Of a DNA stretch of 64,000 nucleotides, positions 27,866 through 36,433 are shown piece by piece; position 1 is the stretch's first letter; every line of letters starts with the position of its first letter. Under the pieces are notes generated by a model that saw only the letters and a list, made by a program, of their open reading frames with translations, was not told the origin of the DNA and ran no database searches. The DNA comes from an uncultured Pseudomonadales bacterium (GTDB taxonomy: Bacteria > Pseudomonadota > Gammaproteobacteria > Pseudomonadales > Pseudohongiellaceae): the NCBI GenBank assembly GCA_949372635.1, contig CASIAB010000002.1:62001-126000 (forward strand), given 5' to 3'. The translations under genes were made by a program, and so were the position numbers.

Positions 27866-29245
27866 ATGTTCTCAAAAGCAGCTAGCTCGACCAAAATATC
27901 CTTAGTTCTGTCCGCCACTATATTGTTCAGCAATTCCTTGCTTGCTGCCGATGGCCCCTGGACCCTATCTGATGCTCTCGGGCTAGATGGCGGCTTCTCG
28001 CTAAGTGGAGAGCATCAATCCCGGTTCGAGCACTACGATGGCAATGTCTTTGCCGGCGCTAGTCCGAATGATGGAGCTTTCTTTTATCGCACGACGCTGG
28101 ACGCCCAGTACAAGCGAGATGGCTTTAGCGCTCAGGTCGAGATGATGGATTCCCGGCAGGGTCAAGCTGACAGGGACACACAGCTTAACACTTCACACGT
28201 CAGTGCTCTCGATTTGCTGCAGGCTAATGTTGCCTACACATTTGGCAGCGCCAACTCGAGCGAGGTTCGAGTGGGTCGATTCACGCAAGATTGGGGAAGT
28301 CGCACTCTGATTGCTAGAAACCGCTACCGCAATACTATCAACACATTTGATGGCATCTTATTCAGTCATACACAAGCGAATGGCAACGAATTTAAATTCT
28401 TGTCGGCGCAGCCAATACGTGGAACGCCAAGAGATCGTATGAGCTTGCTCGACAATGATCATAGTGGAGACAAGTCTAGCGAAGCGTTGCGCGTTCATGG
28501 CGTATTCGCGAACCTACCAAACCTTTTACCATCTTTTTTAAGCATCAACTTCAATCTAGAGACTTTTTACTTAGCACTGAAAGAAAAAGACACCCGGAAA
28601 TTACAAACCAGTAATCGCGAGCTTCATACGTTCGGTTTTCGAGCCCGCTCTGCACCAACGATTAATGAGTGGGACATAAATTGGGAGTCAATTTTTCAAA
28701 TAGGTGAACGCAGAGCGTCAAGCAATCCCCTTGATATGGTAGATCTCGATCATCAGGCCTTCTATCAGCGGGTTGAGCTGGCCTATAGCTTCGATACACC
28801 ATATAAGCTACGAGCGATATTCGAACTTAATTATGCCAGCGGTGACGAAAGCCCGTTAGATAATGACAGTGGTCGGTTCGATACAATCTTCGGTGTGTCT
28901 GCGTTTGAGTTTGGTCCAGTTTCTCTTTACGCGCCTATTAGTCGCAGCAATATAATTACGCCCGGCATTCGCTTTACTGCCACGCCTTGGATGAACATAG
29001 CATTAATGGCGGACTATCGGCATTTCTGGCTTGCTGAGGATAAGGACAGCTGGGGAAGAACGGGGCAACGCGATGTTACCGGTAGAAGTGGCAACTATAT
29101 GGGCCAGCATCTAGAGTTGAGAGTGCGATGGAGCGCAGTACCTGGCAACATACGCCTCGATAGTGGCTTGATATTTCTAGACTCGAAGGACCTTATCGAT
29201 GAGCAATCTACATTTTTCTATATAGGGACGAATATCGATTTCTAA
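27866..29245 (+). CDS. Alginate-export family outer-membrane porin
   Basis: 459 residues. A Sec signal ends at SLLAAD. The mature chain opens with GFSLSGEHQSRFEHYDGN, as in alginate-export (AlgE-like) barrels, and continues with QVEMMDSRQGQAD, VRVGRFTQDWGSRTLIARNRYRN and FDGILFSHTQ, all typical family blocks. Alternating strands run to a C-terminal FYIGTNIDF with terminal Phe. Many homologs of this domain lie outside alginate synthesis clusters and are thought to be general or sugar/aromatic porins. No alginate genes are nearby, so alginate export itself is unlikely. A bidirectional terminator follows. Confidence 0.85.
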   Translation: MFSKAASSTKISLVLSATILFSNSLLAADGPWTLSDALGLDGGFSLSGEHQSRFEHYDGNVFAGASPNDGAFFYRTTLDAQYKRDGFSAQVEMMDSRQGQADRDTQLNTSHVSALDLLQANVAYTFGSANSSEVRVGRFTQDWGSRTLIARNRYRNTINTFDGILFSHTQANGNEFKFLSAQPIRGTPRDRMSLLDNDHSGDKSSEALRVHGVFANLPNLLPSFLSINFNLETFYLALKEKDTRKLQTSNRELHTFGFRARSAPTINEWDINWESIFQIGERRASSNPLDMVDLDHQAFYQRVELAYSFDTPYKLRAIFELNYASGDESPLDNDSGRFDTIFGVSAFEFGPVSLYAPISRSNIITPGIRFTATPWMNIALMADYRHFWLAEDKDSWGRTGQRDVTGRSGNYMGQHLELRVRWSAVPGNIRLDSGLIFLDSKDLIDEQSTFFYIGTNIDF

Positions 29246-29301
29246 ACTATTCCTGCTGAAAAGCTAACTTTAACGCCGTCAAAATTGGTTTTGAAGCGTA
29301 T

Positions 29302-29338
29302 AAAAAAGCCCAAGCACTTTTGAGTGATTGGGCTTTTT
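29302..29338. terminator. Bidirectional Rho-independent terminator
   Basis: AAAAAGCCCAA and TTGGGCTTTTT flank a short GCAC..AGTG inner stem. A/T runs on both sides let it serve the porin (+) and the convergent SapC gene (-). Confidence 0.88.
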
Positions 29339-29350
29339 ACATGTATTATT

Positions 29351-30082
29351 CTAAGCGCTAGTCTCGGCAGCCTTATCCGCGTTGTACTGCATCTCAGAAA
29401 TCCGTCTAAGCTGCTGCAGTGAGCTCAGATGCGCATAGATCAAGGGGATCATCCCTTTTTTCCGGAGATCCAAGTAATCTTCATCGGACAATGCATTCAG
29501 CTTCTTCTCATCGATTGTATATATACCCGCGATATTATATGCCGGAGAATCCTGACGGTGCTGCATCTGCAATTGCTGTGTTGCAAGCAGATCTTTCTCT
29601 TTAAAAATCTTACAGATACCTTCAGTCTGCACGGTTTGCTCCGCAGTCTTGAGAAGACGTTCTATTTTCTTTTCAAGGTATTCAGACTTTGTTCCGTCTT
29701 CTTTGAACAAAGGCGTGCCTTCTGTCTCACTCAACATCGGGCTATCTTCATCGACGAGTACAGCGAGCTGATCACTTTCTGCATCTACTCGCACCATCGA
29801 AAAGGGCGCATTGTTAAACCTTACTGGCACAACGTGTGCATTCCATTCCTCGGTTTGACAGTAGAGGTTCTGTCCCTCTCTCAAGCCCATAATGGCAACA
29901 GAAACGAATTGCTCACCATTGCTGTCTTTGACGAAGACCACCGGAAATTCTGCGCATAGAGTAAAAAAGTCCTGCGAAATGATAGGGATCAAGTGCTGAT
30001 CTTTGTAGCGCGCATAGTCGCCAGATTCGGTAATTTTTAGGTTACGGTGCTTATCGTTTTGCAGAGCTACTGGAGACGCCAT
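29351..30082 (-). CDS. SapC family protein
   Basis: 243 residues, no signal peptide. The SapC domain fills the protein: an N-terminal strand GDYARYKDQHLIPIISQDFF, AEFPVVFVKDSNGEQFVSVAIMG, the EWNAHVVPVRFNNAPFSM block, then LFKEDGTKSEYLEKKIERL and a C-terminal helical part. SapC was first named in Campylobacter surface-layer clusters, but most SapC proteins have no S-layer partner and unknown role. No S-layer protein is encoded here. The gene stands alone, closed downstream by the shared terminator at 29302. Confidence 0.85.
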   Translation of the reverse strand: MASPVALQNDKHRNLKITESGDYARYKDQHLIPIISQDFFTLCAEFPVVFVKDSNGEQFVSVAIMGLREGQNLYCQTEEWNAHVVPVRFNNAPFSMVRVDAESDQLAVLVDEDSPMLSETEGTPLFKEDGTKSEYLEKKIERLLKTAEQTVQTEGICKIFKEKDLLATQQLQMQHRQDSPAYNIAGIYTIDEKKLNALSDEDYLDLRKKGMIPLIYAHLSSLQQLRRISEMQYNADKAAETSA

Positions 30083-30222
30083 TCTTTACTACCTTTTGGT
30101 TCAATATAACTCTTCCAGTTTACCTAGATTTGCGGCAATAAAACAGGCCATATAATTTGATGACTTATCGCAACTATCGAAACTTGGCCTGCTTTATTTG
30201 ATGGCCCTCCAGAGGTAAGCAG

Positions 30223-30546
30223 CTAATTCTTTTCCGGCTTTTCCCCCTGGACCAACACCCAGGGAGCCACGACCACTGCCCATAACTCTCGCTCTTCTGT
30301 GCTCCACTGTCGCGCCTGCTCGTCGCTCACCTTTTTAACCTGCGCCTGTTCCATCCAGGCTTTTACCTGAATGTGATTGTCTAACGCAAATTCACAGGCC
30401 ACATCGATCAAATCCAAATCGATAGAAACATCAATCACGCACCCGACCTGATGATGCTCGTGTAAGGCACCCCAATTTATCTTGGCTGTATCGTGATTTA
30501 GTTTCTGCCTGACGACTGCAGGATCCCTCTCGCTTGCCTCGCTCAT
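30223..30546 (-). CDS. DUF2288 family protein
   Basis: 107 residues. The family pattern is clear: KLNHDTAKINWGALHEHH, a central strand-helix VIDVSIDLDLIDVACEFALD, then KVSDEQARQWS and the hydrophobic end LWAVVVAPWVLVQ. DUF2288 proteins are small, cytoplasmic and uncharacterised. The start overlaps the CoA transferase stop by four bases (ATGA), so its translation is coupled to that gene, although their functions need not be related. Confidence 0.85.
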   Translation of the reverse strand: MSEASERDPAVVRQKLNHDTAKINWGALHEHHQVGCVIDVSIDLDLIDVACEFALDNHIQVKAWMEQAQVKKVSDEQARQWSTEERELWAVVVAPWVLVQGEKPEKN

Positions 30547-31760
30547 GTCGAGTCGTCTGCCAGGCCGGCTATCTCTTCGTTATTGAAGCCAAAACGTTTA
30601 AGCACTTCTTCGGTATGCTCGCCTAGTGTGGGGGCAGCCTTGGCGGGTAGTTTATCCGCGCCACTTACTTTAAATGGACTGTTAACTGTGCGCATCATTC
30701 CGTGCTCGGGATGATCCAGTGGAACAATAATATCGTTCGCTTCTTTTTGCTTATCGTTTGCAGCCTCTTCATAGTTGGACACAACAGTATGTGGCACATC
30801 CGCCTGCTCCAACTTCTGCAGCCAATGCGCAATCGGCCGCCTCCGTATTGTCTCGGAAACTTCTCTGATAAGCGTTGGCATGTTAGCAACGCGGGATTCG
30901 TTGTCACAAAAACGAGAGTCCTCGGGCAAATCGTTTCTATCAAGAGCATTACAGAAGGGGCGCCAATCTTTCGCAGTATTCACCATGCTCATTTTCAAAA
31001 GACGATCGTCGCTAGTTGGATAATGCAGAGAGATAAAATTATAAGCATTCTCGCGAGGGCGCTTTTCTCTAAACTCGGCACCTGCGAGCTGCGCTTGCAG
31101 CATTACCGCATTTGACCAGGCACCGTTAGCCAATAGAGATGTCGATACCTTGCAACCCTCGCCGGTTTTTTCGCGTTGATAAAGACCTGTCATTATGGAG
31201 CCGAACAGCGCCATGCCGCTTGGATGATCGCCGGAGCCGTAAGGAAATTGTGCAAGCCAGCCTTCATAAGGAAAAATTTGGTGCTCAATACCTGATCTAG
31301 ACCAGTAGGAGACGGTGTCGTAACCAGGCTTGTGGGCCTCCTCTCCTTCTTCGCCGAAGCCGGTAGCTAGGGCATAGATAATACGGGAATTTATAGCACG
31401 AATGGATTCGTAGTCGAGCTTGAGTTTGTCCAGCGCCTTCAATCGGTAGTTGGTTATCAACACGTCCGCTTCACTGATTATCTTGCACAACGCCGCATAG
31501 CCCTCCGCTGACTTGAGATTTAGTACCACACTCTTCTTGTTGCGGTTATCCACCTCAAAGCCGTAGGCCATATCAGAAATAGGCAGGCCATTTATCTTTC
31601 TATGCCAGTTTCGATTGAGGTCGCCCGTCTTTGGAGGTTCAACCTTGATAACTTCAGCACCGTAGTCTGCCAATATGACGGCAGCAGATGGCGCAAGAAT
31701 CATGGATGCTAATTCAACAACACGAAGATTGCTGAACAGAGGATTTGTGTTGGCTGTCAT
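30543..31760 (-). CDS. CaiB/BaiF family CoA transferase
   Basis: 405 residues. Family hallmarks: LRVVELASMILAPSAAVILADYGAEVIKVEPP at the start, the NRNKKSVVLNLKSAEG block near residue 70, YALATGFGEEG, and the C-terminal HPEHGMMRTVNSPFKVSG with LGEHTEEVLKRFG. These class III enzymes move CoA between carboxylic acids through an aspartyl-CoA intermediate; the Asp is expected near residue 170, where GYDTVSYWSRSG and SGDHPSGMALFG surround it. Substrate unknown (carnitine, bile acid, oxalate and others are used by relatives). Coupled to the downstream DUF2288 gene. Confidence 0.9.
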   Translation of the reverse strand: MTANTNPLFSNLRVVELASMILAPSAAVILADYGAEVIKVEPPKTGDLNRNWHRKINGLPISDMAYGFEVDNRNKKSVVLNLKSAEGYAALCKIISEADVLITNYRLKALDKLKLDYESIRAINSRIIYALATGFGEEGEEAHKPGYDTVSYWSRSGIEHQIFPYEGWLAQFPYGSGDHPSGMALFGSIMTGLYQREKTGEGCKVSTSLLANGAWSNAVMLQAQLAGAEFREKRPRENAYNFISLHYPTSDDRLLKMSMVNTAKDWRPFCNALDRNDLPEDSRFCDNESRVANMPTLIREVSETIRRRPIAHWLQKLEQADVPHTVVSNYEEAANDKQKEANDIIVPLDHPEHGMMRTVNSPFKVSGADKLPAKAAPTLGEHTEEVLKRFGFNNEEIAGLADDST

Positions 31761-31880
31761 AGAGAATTCTTTTGATCAGTTAAGGAGGCTTGCGCGCAGT
31801 CTAGGCAAGCCCCTCTACCGAGCATCAAGACAAAAGCAGCACTGCATCAATTTGCAATCGCTGCTGGGTTTATTCAGGCG

Positions 31881-32318
31881 CTAGTCTGCGACCAAGCCTG
31901 CAATCTCAGAGGGAGTCGCGCGTAGTGATAACGCGACCCTATCGAAGAAGTCTAATTCGAAACTGCGAATAATCTCGTCACTAAGAATCACTTTCTTCAA
32001 AGATGCCAATATGAGCATGCGCTCGCGTTCATCCAACTTGCGCGTCGCAGTGGAGAGATAGCTCTCTAAAGACTGCGTCTCGAAAACTTCTGAGGAAGAT
32101 GCCGTGCGTATTTCAGCGACAGAGATATCTTGCCCAAGTTCTTCCTTGAGAACTTCCTGAACTTTCTTAAGCTCTACCGCTTCGACGTTAGAGTCAGCGC
32201 GTGTTACTCGCGCTAGCACCATCAGCATGACTTCCTGAAACAGTTCCTGCTTATGTTTCGCTCTATGCTTGTCGTCTCTGATCAATTTTGTGATCTTTGA
32301 AAAGTCTACCAGGCTCAT
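31881..32318 (-). CDS. TerB-like helical protein
   Basis: 145 residues, fully helical and acidic. The middle fits the TerB/DjlA-like fold: LFQEVMLMVLARVTRADSNVEAVELKKVQEVL, in which the DSNVEAVE loop takes the place of the DGxIxxxE metal-binding turn, followed by LDERERMLILASLKKVILSD as the second repeat. TerB-domain proteins are found with tellurite resistance genes or alone as stress-related proteins. No ter genes adjoin it, so a tellurite role should not be assumed. Confidence 0.72.
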   Translation of the reverse strand: MSLVDFSKITKLIRDDKHRAKHKQELFQEVMLMVLARVTRADSNVEAVELKKVQEVLKEELGQDISVAEIRTASSSEVFETQSLESYLSTATRKLDERERMLILASLKKVILSDEIIRSFELDFFDRVALSLRATPSEIAGLVAD

Positions 32319-32633
32319 AGTATTTCCTAAGTTATGCCCTGCTGGATTCCAGCAGGGCTTAGTGAAACCAATCGTTAGAATAGCAGAATTGTTCCATTGT
32401 CAGAACATAGCTAGGTGAATTAGCAATGTGTTTCAATAAGTTACAAATTTGAGGCCCGAAATTCGGCTGTCTCAGCCCTTCAAGACTGGAGCCCACTTGT
32501 CCCCTGCTTAAAAAATTGCCAAACTAATCAAGTTAGTAATGAATAAGCGTCTCGAAGCTAATCAATCTATGGTGGCCAAGCAGCAAAATTTCAATGCGGC
32601 TCGAAGACAATACTAAGGATTCACGAAAGCATT
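32319..32633. other. Intergenic region between divergent genes, with a perfect palindrome
   Basis: 315 bases. It contains a 10-base perfect inverted repeat GCCCTGCTGG-ATT-CCAGCAGGGC at 32336-32358, just upstream of the leftward TerB-like gene. Without a following T run in either direction it is not a normal terminator; it could be an operator or a leader hairpin. Nothing else was recognised. Confidence 0.55.
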
Positions 32634-33203
32634 ATGTCACTGAAGCATTCGATTCATTCTTGGTTAAAGACTCTATTGAGTACTGGATTTCTCGTGCTCG
32701 TAATTCTATCCAATGGCGCAATCTTCAATGGTGGCGTTCAGGCCAAAAACAAAGATCACACCACCATAAGACTACTCAAAGAAGTTATGCCGGGCGCGGA
32801 TCACTTTTCAGAGAAGGAAGGTGAAGTTCCCGTCTACAAGGCCTATAAGACTGACTCAGACACGGGCGAGCAGACCCTGATCGGCTATGCCTTCGTCTCC
32901 GCCGACACCCATCCCGAGCCTAGCGGCTACACCAGCCAGATCGACAGCCTCATCGGCATGGATCTGGAAGGCAACATCGTTGGCTTAAAGGTCATCTATT
33001 ACAAAGAATCCCTGCGCCACACTTGGGGAGATTTCTTCGCCTGGGATGGCTATGAAGAACAGTTCGTCGGTAAGCGCGCAGAACAGCGATTCCAGATTGG
33101 CAACGACATAGACGGCATCGTGAAAGCAACAATCTCAAGTAAGGCCATGGCCCGGGGTGTTAGACAGTCTGTCCGCGCTGTTACCCTTGAGTATCTGCGC
33201 TAG
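32634..33203 (+). CDS. Exported FMN-binding domain protein, NosR/RnfG-like
   Basis: 189 residues with a Sec signal ending near GVQAKN. The FMN-binding domain runs from about residue 60: LIGYAFVSADTHPEPSGYTSQIDSLIGMDLEG is the NosR-type entry and IDGIVKATISSKAM holds the expected flavin-attachment site. The usual ApbE target DxxSGATxTS reads DGIVKATISS here: the Thr acceptor is kept while Ser-Gly before Ala-Thr is changed to Val-Lys. Attachment is plausible but less certain. It would sit in the periplasm and pass electrons. No rnf, nqr or nos genes are adjacent. Confidence 0.72.
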   Translation: MSLKHSIHSWLKTLLSTGFLVLVILSNGAIFNGGVQAKNKDHTTIRLLKEVMPGADHFSEKEGEVPVYKAYKTDSDTGEQTLIGYAFVSADTHPEPSGYTSQIDSLIGMDLEGNIVGLKVIYYKESLRHTWGDFFAWDGYEEQFVGKRAEQRFQIGNDIDGIVKATISSKAMARGVRQSVRAVTLEYLR

Positions 33204-33324
33204 TTCTTGCTCGCCAAAGCATAAGAAGATCAAAAAAAGTTACTCTCTGCTTGATAGACCTAGACTCTCTCGCGCAAGCTCTCTATTCTGGATTTAAATT
33301 CGCTCACCTGAAAAGGGCATCCTC

Positions 33325-34380
33325 ATGCGCAACACCTTCAAGTCTGTTAAATCTCTCGCTACCATCGGTAGTGTTTGTGCCACCATGTTTGCGCTTAGTG
33401 CGACTCATGCTCAGCCGTTTGAGGCGCATCCTTCAACTCAGGAAGAATCGATCAGGGTGACGCTGGAAACACTGGCTGGCTGGGAGCAGGAGCTCTCAAA
33501 TTGGGGGCGCTGGGGACCTGATGACCAGCGTGGCACCCTTAACCTGATCACAACTGCGAAGACTAAACAGGCCGCCTCTTTGGTGCTCTCAGGCGAAAGC
33601 GTGACCTTGCAGCATTTCGTAACCACTGAGCCGCCCGCAATAGATAGTGCCGCCTTCGGCCCTACCGATCACTGGATGAGCCGGATAGACCCGGTCACTG
33701 GCGAGCCCTCCTTCGCCCTGGACGAGATTCAGTTTTCTCTGCACGACGGTATGCTGTCTCATCTGGACGCACTCTGTCATTACCGCACTGAGATCGATGG
33801 CGAGTACATTATCTTTAATGGCTATCCGCAGAACCTGACCGCAACCGGCTGTGAAGACCTCGCTATCGATCGCATGGGTACTTCTTATGTGACCCGAGGA
33901 ATTTTGGTGGACATGCCTTTGCTGCGCGGCGTCGAATGGCTAGACCCAAGTACCCCCATCTATGTAGAAGACCTGCTCGCGTGGGAAGAATTCGCAGGTG
34001 TAACCATTAGCAGTGGCGACGCTTTATTTGTTCGCACTGGACGCTGGGCCATGCGCGATGCAGAAGGTCCCTGGCGATACGGTCAGGCCGGCGCAGGTTT
34101 GCATGCCTCGGTCCTGCCCTTTTTGCGAGAGCGCGATGTAGCGATATTAATTGGTGACGCGGTGAATGATGTACAGCCTTCTGGCGTGGCGGGCATCAAT
34201 AGGCCCATACACCAGCTGACCCAGGTGAACTTAGGCCTGCCCATCGTGGACAACGGCTACATGAAAGACGTAGCGGAGACTGCCGCGATATTGCAGCGTT
34301 GGGAATTTATGACGTCTATCCAGATCAACCCAATCAAGGGCGGTACAGCGAGTCCCTTTAACGCTCTGGCGACATTTTAA
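33325..34380 (+). CDS. Exported cyclase-family (kynurenine formamidase-like) hydrolase
   Basis: 351 residues with a Sec signal ending at THAQP. The cyclase domain opens with WGRWGPDDQRGTLNLIT, seen in this subfamily. The metal motif HxGTHxD of the family appears as LHDGMLSHLDALCHY, with the histidines and Asp in the usual spacing. A further conserved block GDALFVRTGRW and DVAILIGDAVNDVQPSG follow. Family members hydrolyse small amides or lactones using zinc or manganese. Export to the periplasm fits use of an external substrate. It has its own ribosome site (AAGGG) and lies 121 bases after the FMN-binding gene. Confidence 0.85.
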   Translation: MRNTFKSVKSLATIGSVCATMFALSATHAQPFEAHPSTQEESIRVTLETLAGWEQELSNWGRWGPDDQRGTLNLITTAKTKQAASLVLSGESVTLQHFVTTEPPAIDSAAFGPTDHWMSRIDPVTGEPSFALDEIQFSLHDGMLSHLDALCHYRTEIDGEYIIFNGYPQNLTATGCEDLAIDRMGTSYVTRGILVDMPLLRGVEWLDPSTPIYVEDLLAWEEFAGVTISSGDALFVRTGRWAMRDAEGPWRYGQAGAGLHASVLPFLRERDVAILIGDAVNDVQPSGVAGINRPIHQLTQVNLGLPIVDNGYMKDVAETAAILQRWEFMTSIQINPIKGGTASPFNALATF

Positions 34381-34401
34381 GCTGCCAGCGAGTTAGGATG
34401 C

Positions 34402-34977
34402 TCAGCGCGGATAGGCATCGCTTGCAGTAAAATGTCGATATCCCTCGGCCATAGCTTGCGCGCAGATGCCTGGCGTAGGTCCCCCTGCGAAGGAACCTTC
34501 GCAAGGCTGTGCTACTAATTCTGGCATGTTTGCTCTCACCCAATCCCTTGCTTGGTAGTAAATGGGTAAATCGTTAGAGCTTGTTTCCACCGAAGACACT
34601 CTCCTATCCTCGAAGGTTATCTCAAAAGTATCGGTAACGAAGAAGTCGACAGCAAGCGCAAGCATCGGATCATCCTTTACCATTATGGGACAGCTGACGA
34701 TGTTCGAGGATTTAACGGCACAGTGTTTGCGTTCTATAATCTCGTAATTGCCTCCTTCCGCCCAACCTTGGTAGTACAGAAGTGACTCTTTTGAGTCCCC
34801 TGCACTCGCTAGCGCCTGTTCTAGACGCGCGCCGTCGAAAGAATAAAAGTCATCAATAAGGGATTCCGCAATAGGAAGTAGGGCTTCAGTGTCAGCAGAA
34901 GAAATCAATCTATCTGGTAAGACACAGCCTTGAAACCCCGAGACTAGAGCGACTATCTTTAATACATTTCTAATAAT
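34402..34977 (-). CDS. Putative lipoprotein with an ATT (non-AUG) start
   Basis: The readable core runs from a TTG at 34908, but the same frame is open upstream and encodes IRNVLKIVALVSGFQGCVLPD, a good lipoprotein signal with lipobox FQGC. The only codons able to start it are two ATT triplets at 34977-34972, directly after the hydroxylase stop (TAA at 34980-34978). ATT starts are known but rare (for example infC). With the signal the protein is about 191 residues: a lipid-anchored N-terminus, paired cysteines in KHCAVKSSNIVSC and in QPCEGSF/GICAQ, and a strand-rich middle. No family recognised. If only the TTG is used, the protein is cytoplasmic. Close packing after the hydroxylase suggests coupling. 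Confidence 0.5.
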   Translation of the reverse strand: MIRNVLKIVALVSGFQGCVLPDRLISSADTEALLPIAESLIDDFYSFDGARLEQALASAGDSKESLLYYQGWAEGGNYEIIERKHCAVKSSNIVSCPIMVKDDPMLALAVDFFVTDTFEITFEDRRVSSVETSSNDLPIYYQARDWVRANMPELVAQPCEGSFAGGPTPGICAQAMAEGYRHFTASDAYPR

Positions 34978-35889
34978 TTAGAGTTCTTTTAGCGCTTGGT
35001 CTGACTTAAAAGGAATAAGCAGCTGAGTAACTATCGAGAGTTTTTCACCGGTGCCATTTCCTATTCGCTCAATATGATTTTGCTTAGAGAATGTTCCGAA
35101 TACTCGATCCCATATAATAACTGTGCAGCCGAAATTAGTATTGCTCTCTTTGTAGAAGCAGGAATGGTGTAGCTGATGCCATTCGGGTGTATTGAACAAC
35201 CAACCAAACGCGCCAGAGACTAAGGGCAAATTACTGTGGCATAGGTGTGCCGTGTTGAGACGAAACACCACTACCACCGCCACCACTTCAGCGCTAGCCC
35301 CTAAAAACGCCAAGGCAACTGCAGATCCTAAATTCAAGCCAAGGAATTCCAGCGGGTGGGTACGCTCCGCCCTAGCCATACTCATCTTCGTAATATGGTG
35401 ATGCGTTGCATGGATTCGCCAGAGAAACATGAAACGATGCTGGACGCGATGCGCCCAATAGCCAATAAACTCGGCAACGAAAATAGCGATGAATGCCGCC
35501 ACTAATAATCCGCCGGTAGTGTCGGCTTCCAATCGAAATGGAAACCCTGAACTGTCACGCAGTAAGGCAAATAAATTAGAAATAGGTGTGTCATAGGCAT
35601 CATCGTAGATAGGCCCCCAGATCAGAAAGGAGCAGGCCAACCAGAATAGATCTTCGGTGAGATCCTGCCAATCCAATAGCCAGTCCTTCCGTTTAGGTAT
35701 CAAACGCTCAGCGAGCAAAAGCAATGGAATTGGCACGAATAAGAGCACCGACACAAGTACCGGCAGATCGATCCATCCGGTTATAGCAGCATTCGCGACA
35801 AGCAAGGAAAAACCGAGAAGAATGACCGGCTGTGGTAGAGACCAGGGAGAAAGGATATCTGAAGTATTTTGCAAATAAACCCTCAACAC
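34978..35889 (-). CDS. Fatty acid hydroxylase / sterol desaturase family membrane protein
   Basis: 303 residues, five or more hydrophobic segments. The three di-iron histidine groups are visible: HRVQHR, HATHHH and HQLHH, with a further His (HPLEF) between them. The family hydroxylates or desaturates lipid tails in the inner membrane. GTG is the first codon and GAGG sits 4 bases before it. The lipoprotein gene follows directly after its stop. What lipid is used is not known. Confidence 0.88.
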   Translation of the reverse strand: MLRVYLQNTSDILSPWSLPQPVILLGFSLLVANAAITGWIDLPVLVSVLLFVPIPLLLLAERLIPKRKDWLLDWQDLTEDLFWLACSFLIWGPIYDDAYDTPISNLFALLRDSSGFPFRLEADTTGGLLVAAFIAIFVAEFIGYWAHRVQHRFMFLWRIHATHHHITKMSMARAERTHPLEFLGLNLGSAVALAFLGASAEVVAVVVVFRLNTAHLCHSNLPLVSGAFGWLFNTPEWHQLHHSCFYKESNTNFGCTVIIWDRVFGTFSKQNHIERIGNGTGEKLSIVTQLLIPFKSDQALKEL

Positions 35890-36001
35890 ATAACCTCAAC
35901 AAAGAATGGTACTGGCATTAAAAAAAACATCTTAATAGCAGAGTCAAGCTAATTACAGAAAAAAAGCATGGCTTTGACATTTCGAATAATAAGCGAAACA
36001 C

Positions 36002-36433
36002 CTATTTTGATGAGATTGTTATCTCTTTAAGGATATCCTTATTGGAAGATAACTCTTCCGTTCTCGAAGGAAAATTATTCTGGAGGAGTATATAAGCGAG
36101 AACATCCAAATAGTTCTGCTGTGTAAGTTGCCCGGGGCGATCAGTAGGCATATCGCTGCGTATTTTTTCAAAAAACTCACCCAACGTTTTCCCTTCCCAA
36201 AGAAACATAAAACCCATTCCCACCAAGCCAGGTGAATTGCTGTTGCCCCCTAGGTCCTGACCGTGACAGGAGACACAAGTTTCTTTGTAGACGGTTTCTC
36301 CCCTACTTGCCTGATCAATGGAATAAACACCATCCCAGATCAAACTAGAATCTTGTGCATAGCTCACAGCGGACAGGCTAAGTGCAACTGCAATTGAAGT
36401 TAGTATTTTGATCGCTGAAGTTTTAATAATCAT
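36002..36433 (-). CDS. Single-haem cytochrome c paired with the quinoprotein
   Basis: 143 residues from ATG 36433, which overlaps the quinoprotein stop by one base (TGATG). A Sec signal ends at SYAQD. One CVSCH haem site near residue 53, with a distal Met probably in RSDMPTDRPG. Length and motif suit a class I cytochrome that accepts electrons from the PQQ enzyme encoded just before it and passes them to a terminal oxidase. Tight overlap implies equal expression. Confidence 0.88.
   Translation of the reverse strand: MIIKTSAIKILTSIAVALSLSAVSYAQDSSLIWDGVYSIDQASRGETVYKETCVSCHGQDLGGNSNSPGLVGMGFMFLWEGKTLGEFFEKIRSDMPTDRPGQLTQQNYLDVLAYILLQNNFPSRTEELSSNKDILKEITISSK

Noticed and set aside
27866-29245. 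Alginate biosynthesis locus
   Set aside because: Only the porin domain is alginate-export type; no alg genes are near.
29429-29959. 176-codon frame on the + strand opposite the SapC gene
   Set aside because: It is the antisense of a clearly recognised SapC gene and reads as low-quality protein.
31881-32318. Tellurite resistance system
   Set aside because: Only a single TerB-like protein; no terC, terD, terZ or tehAB around it.
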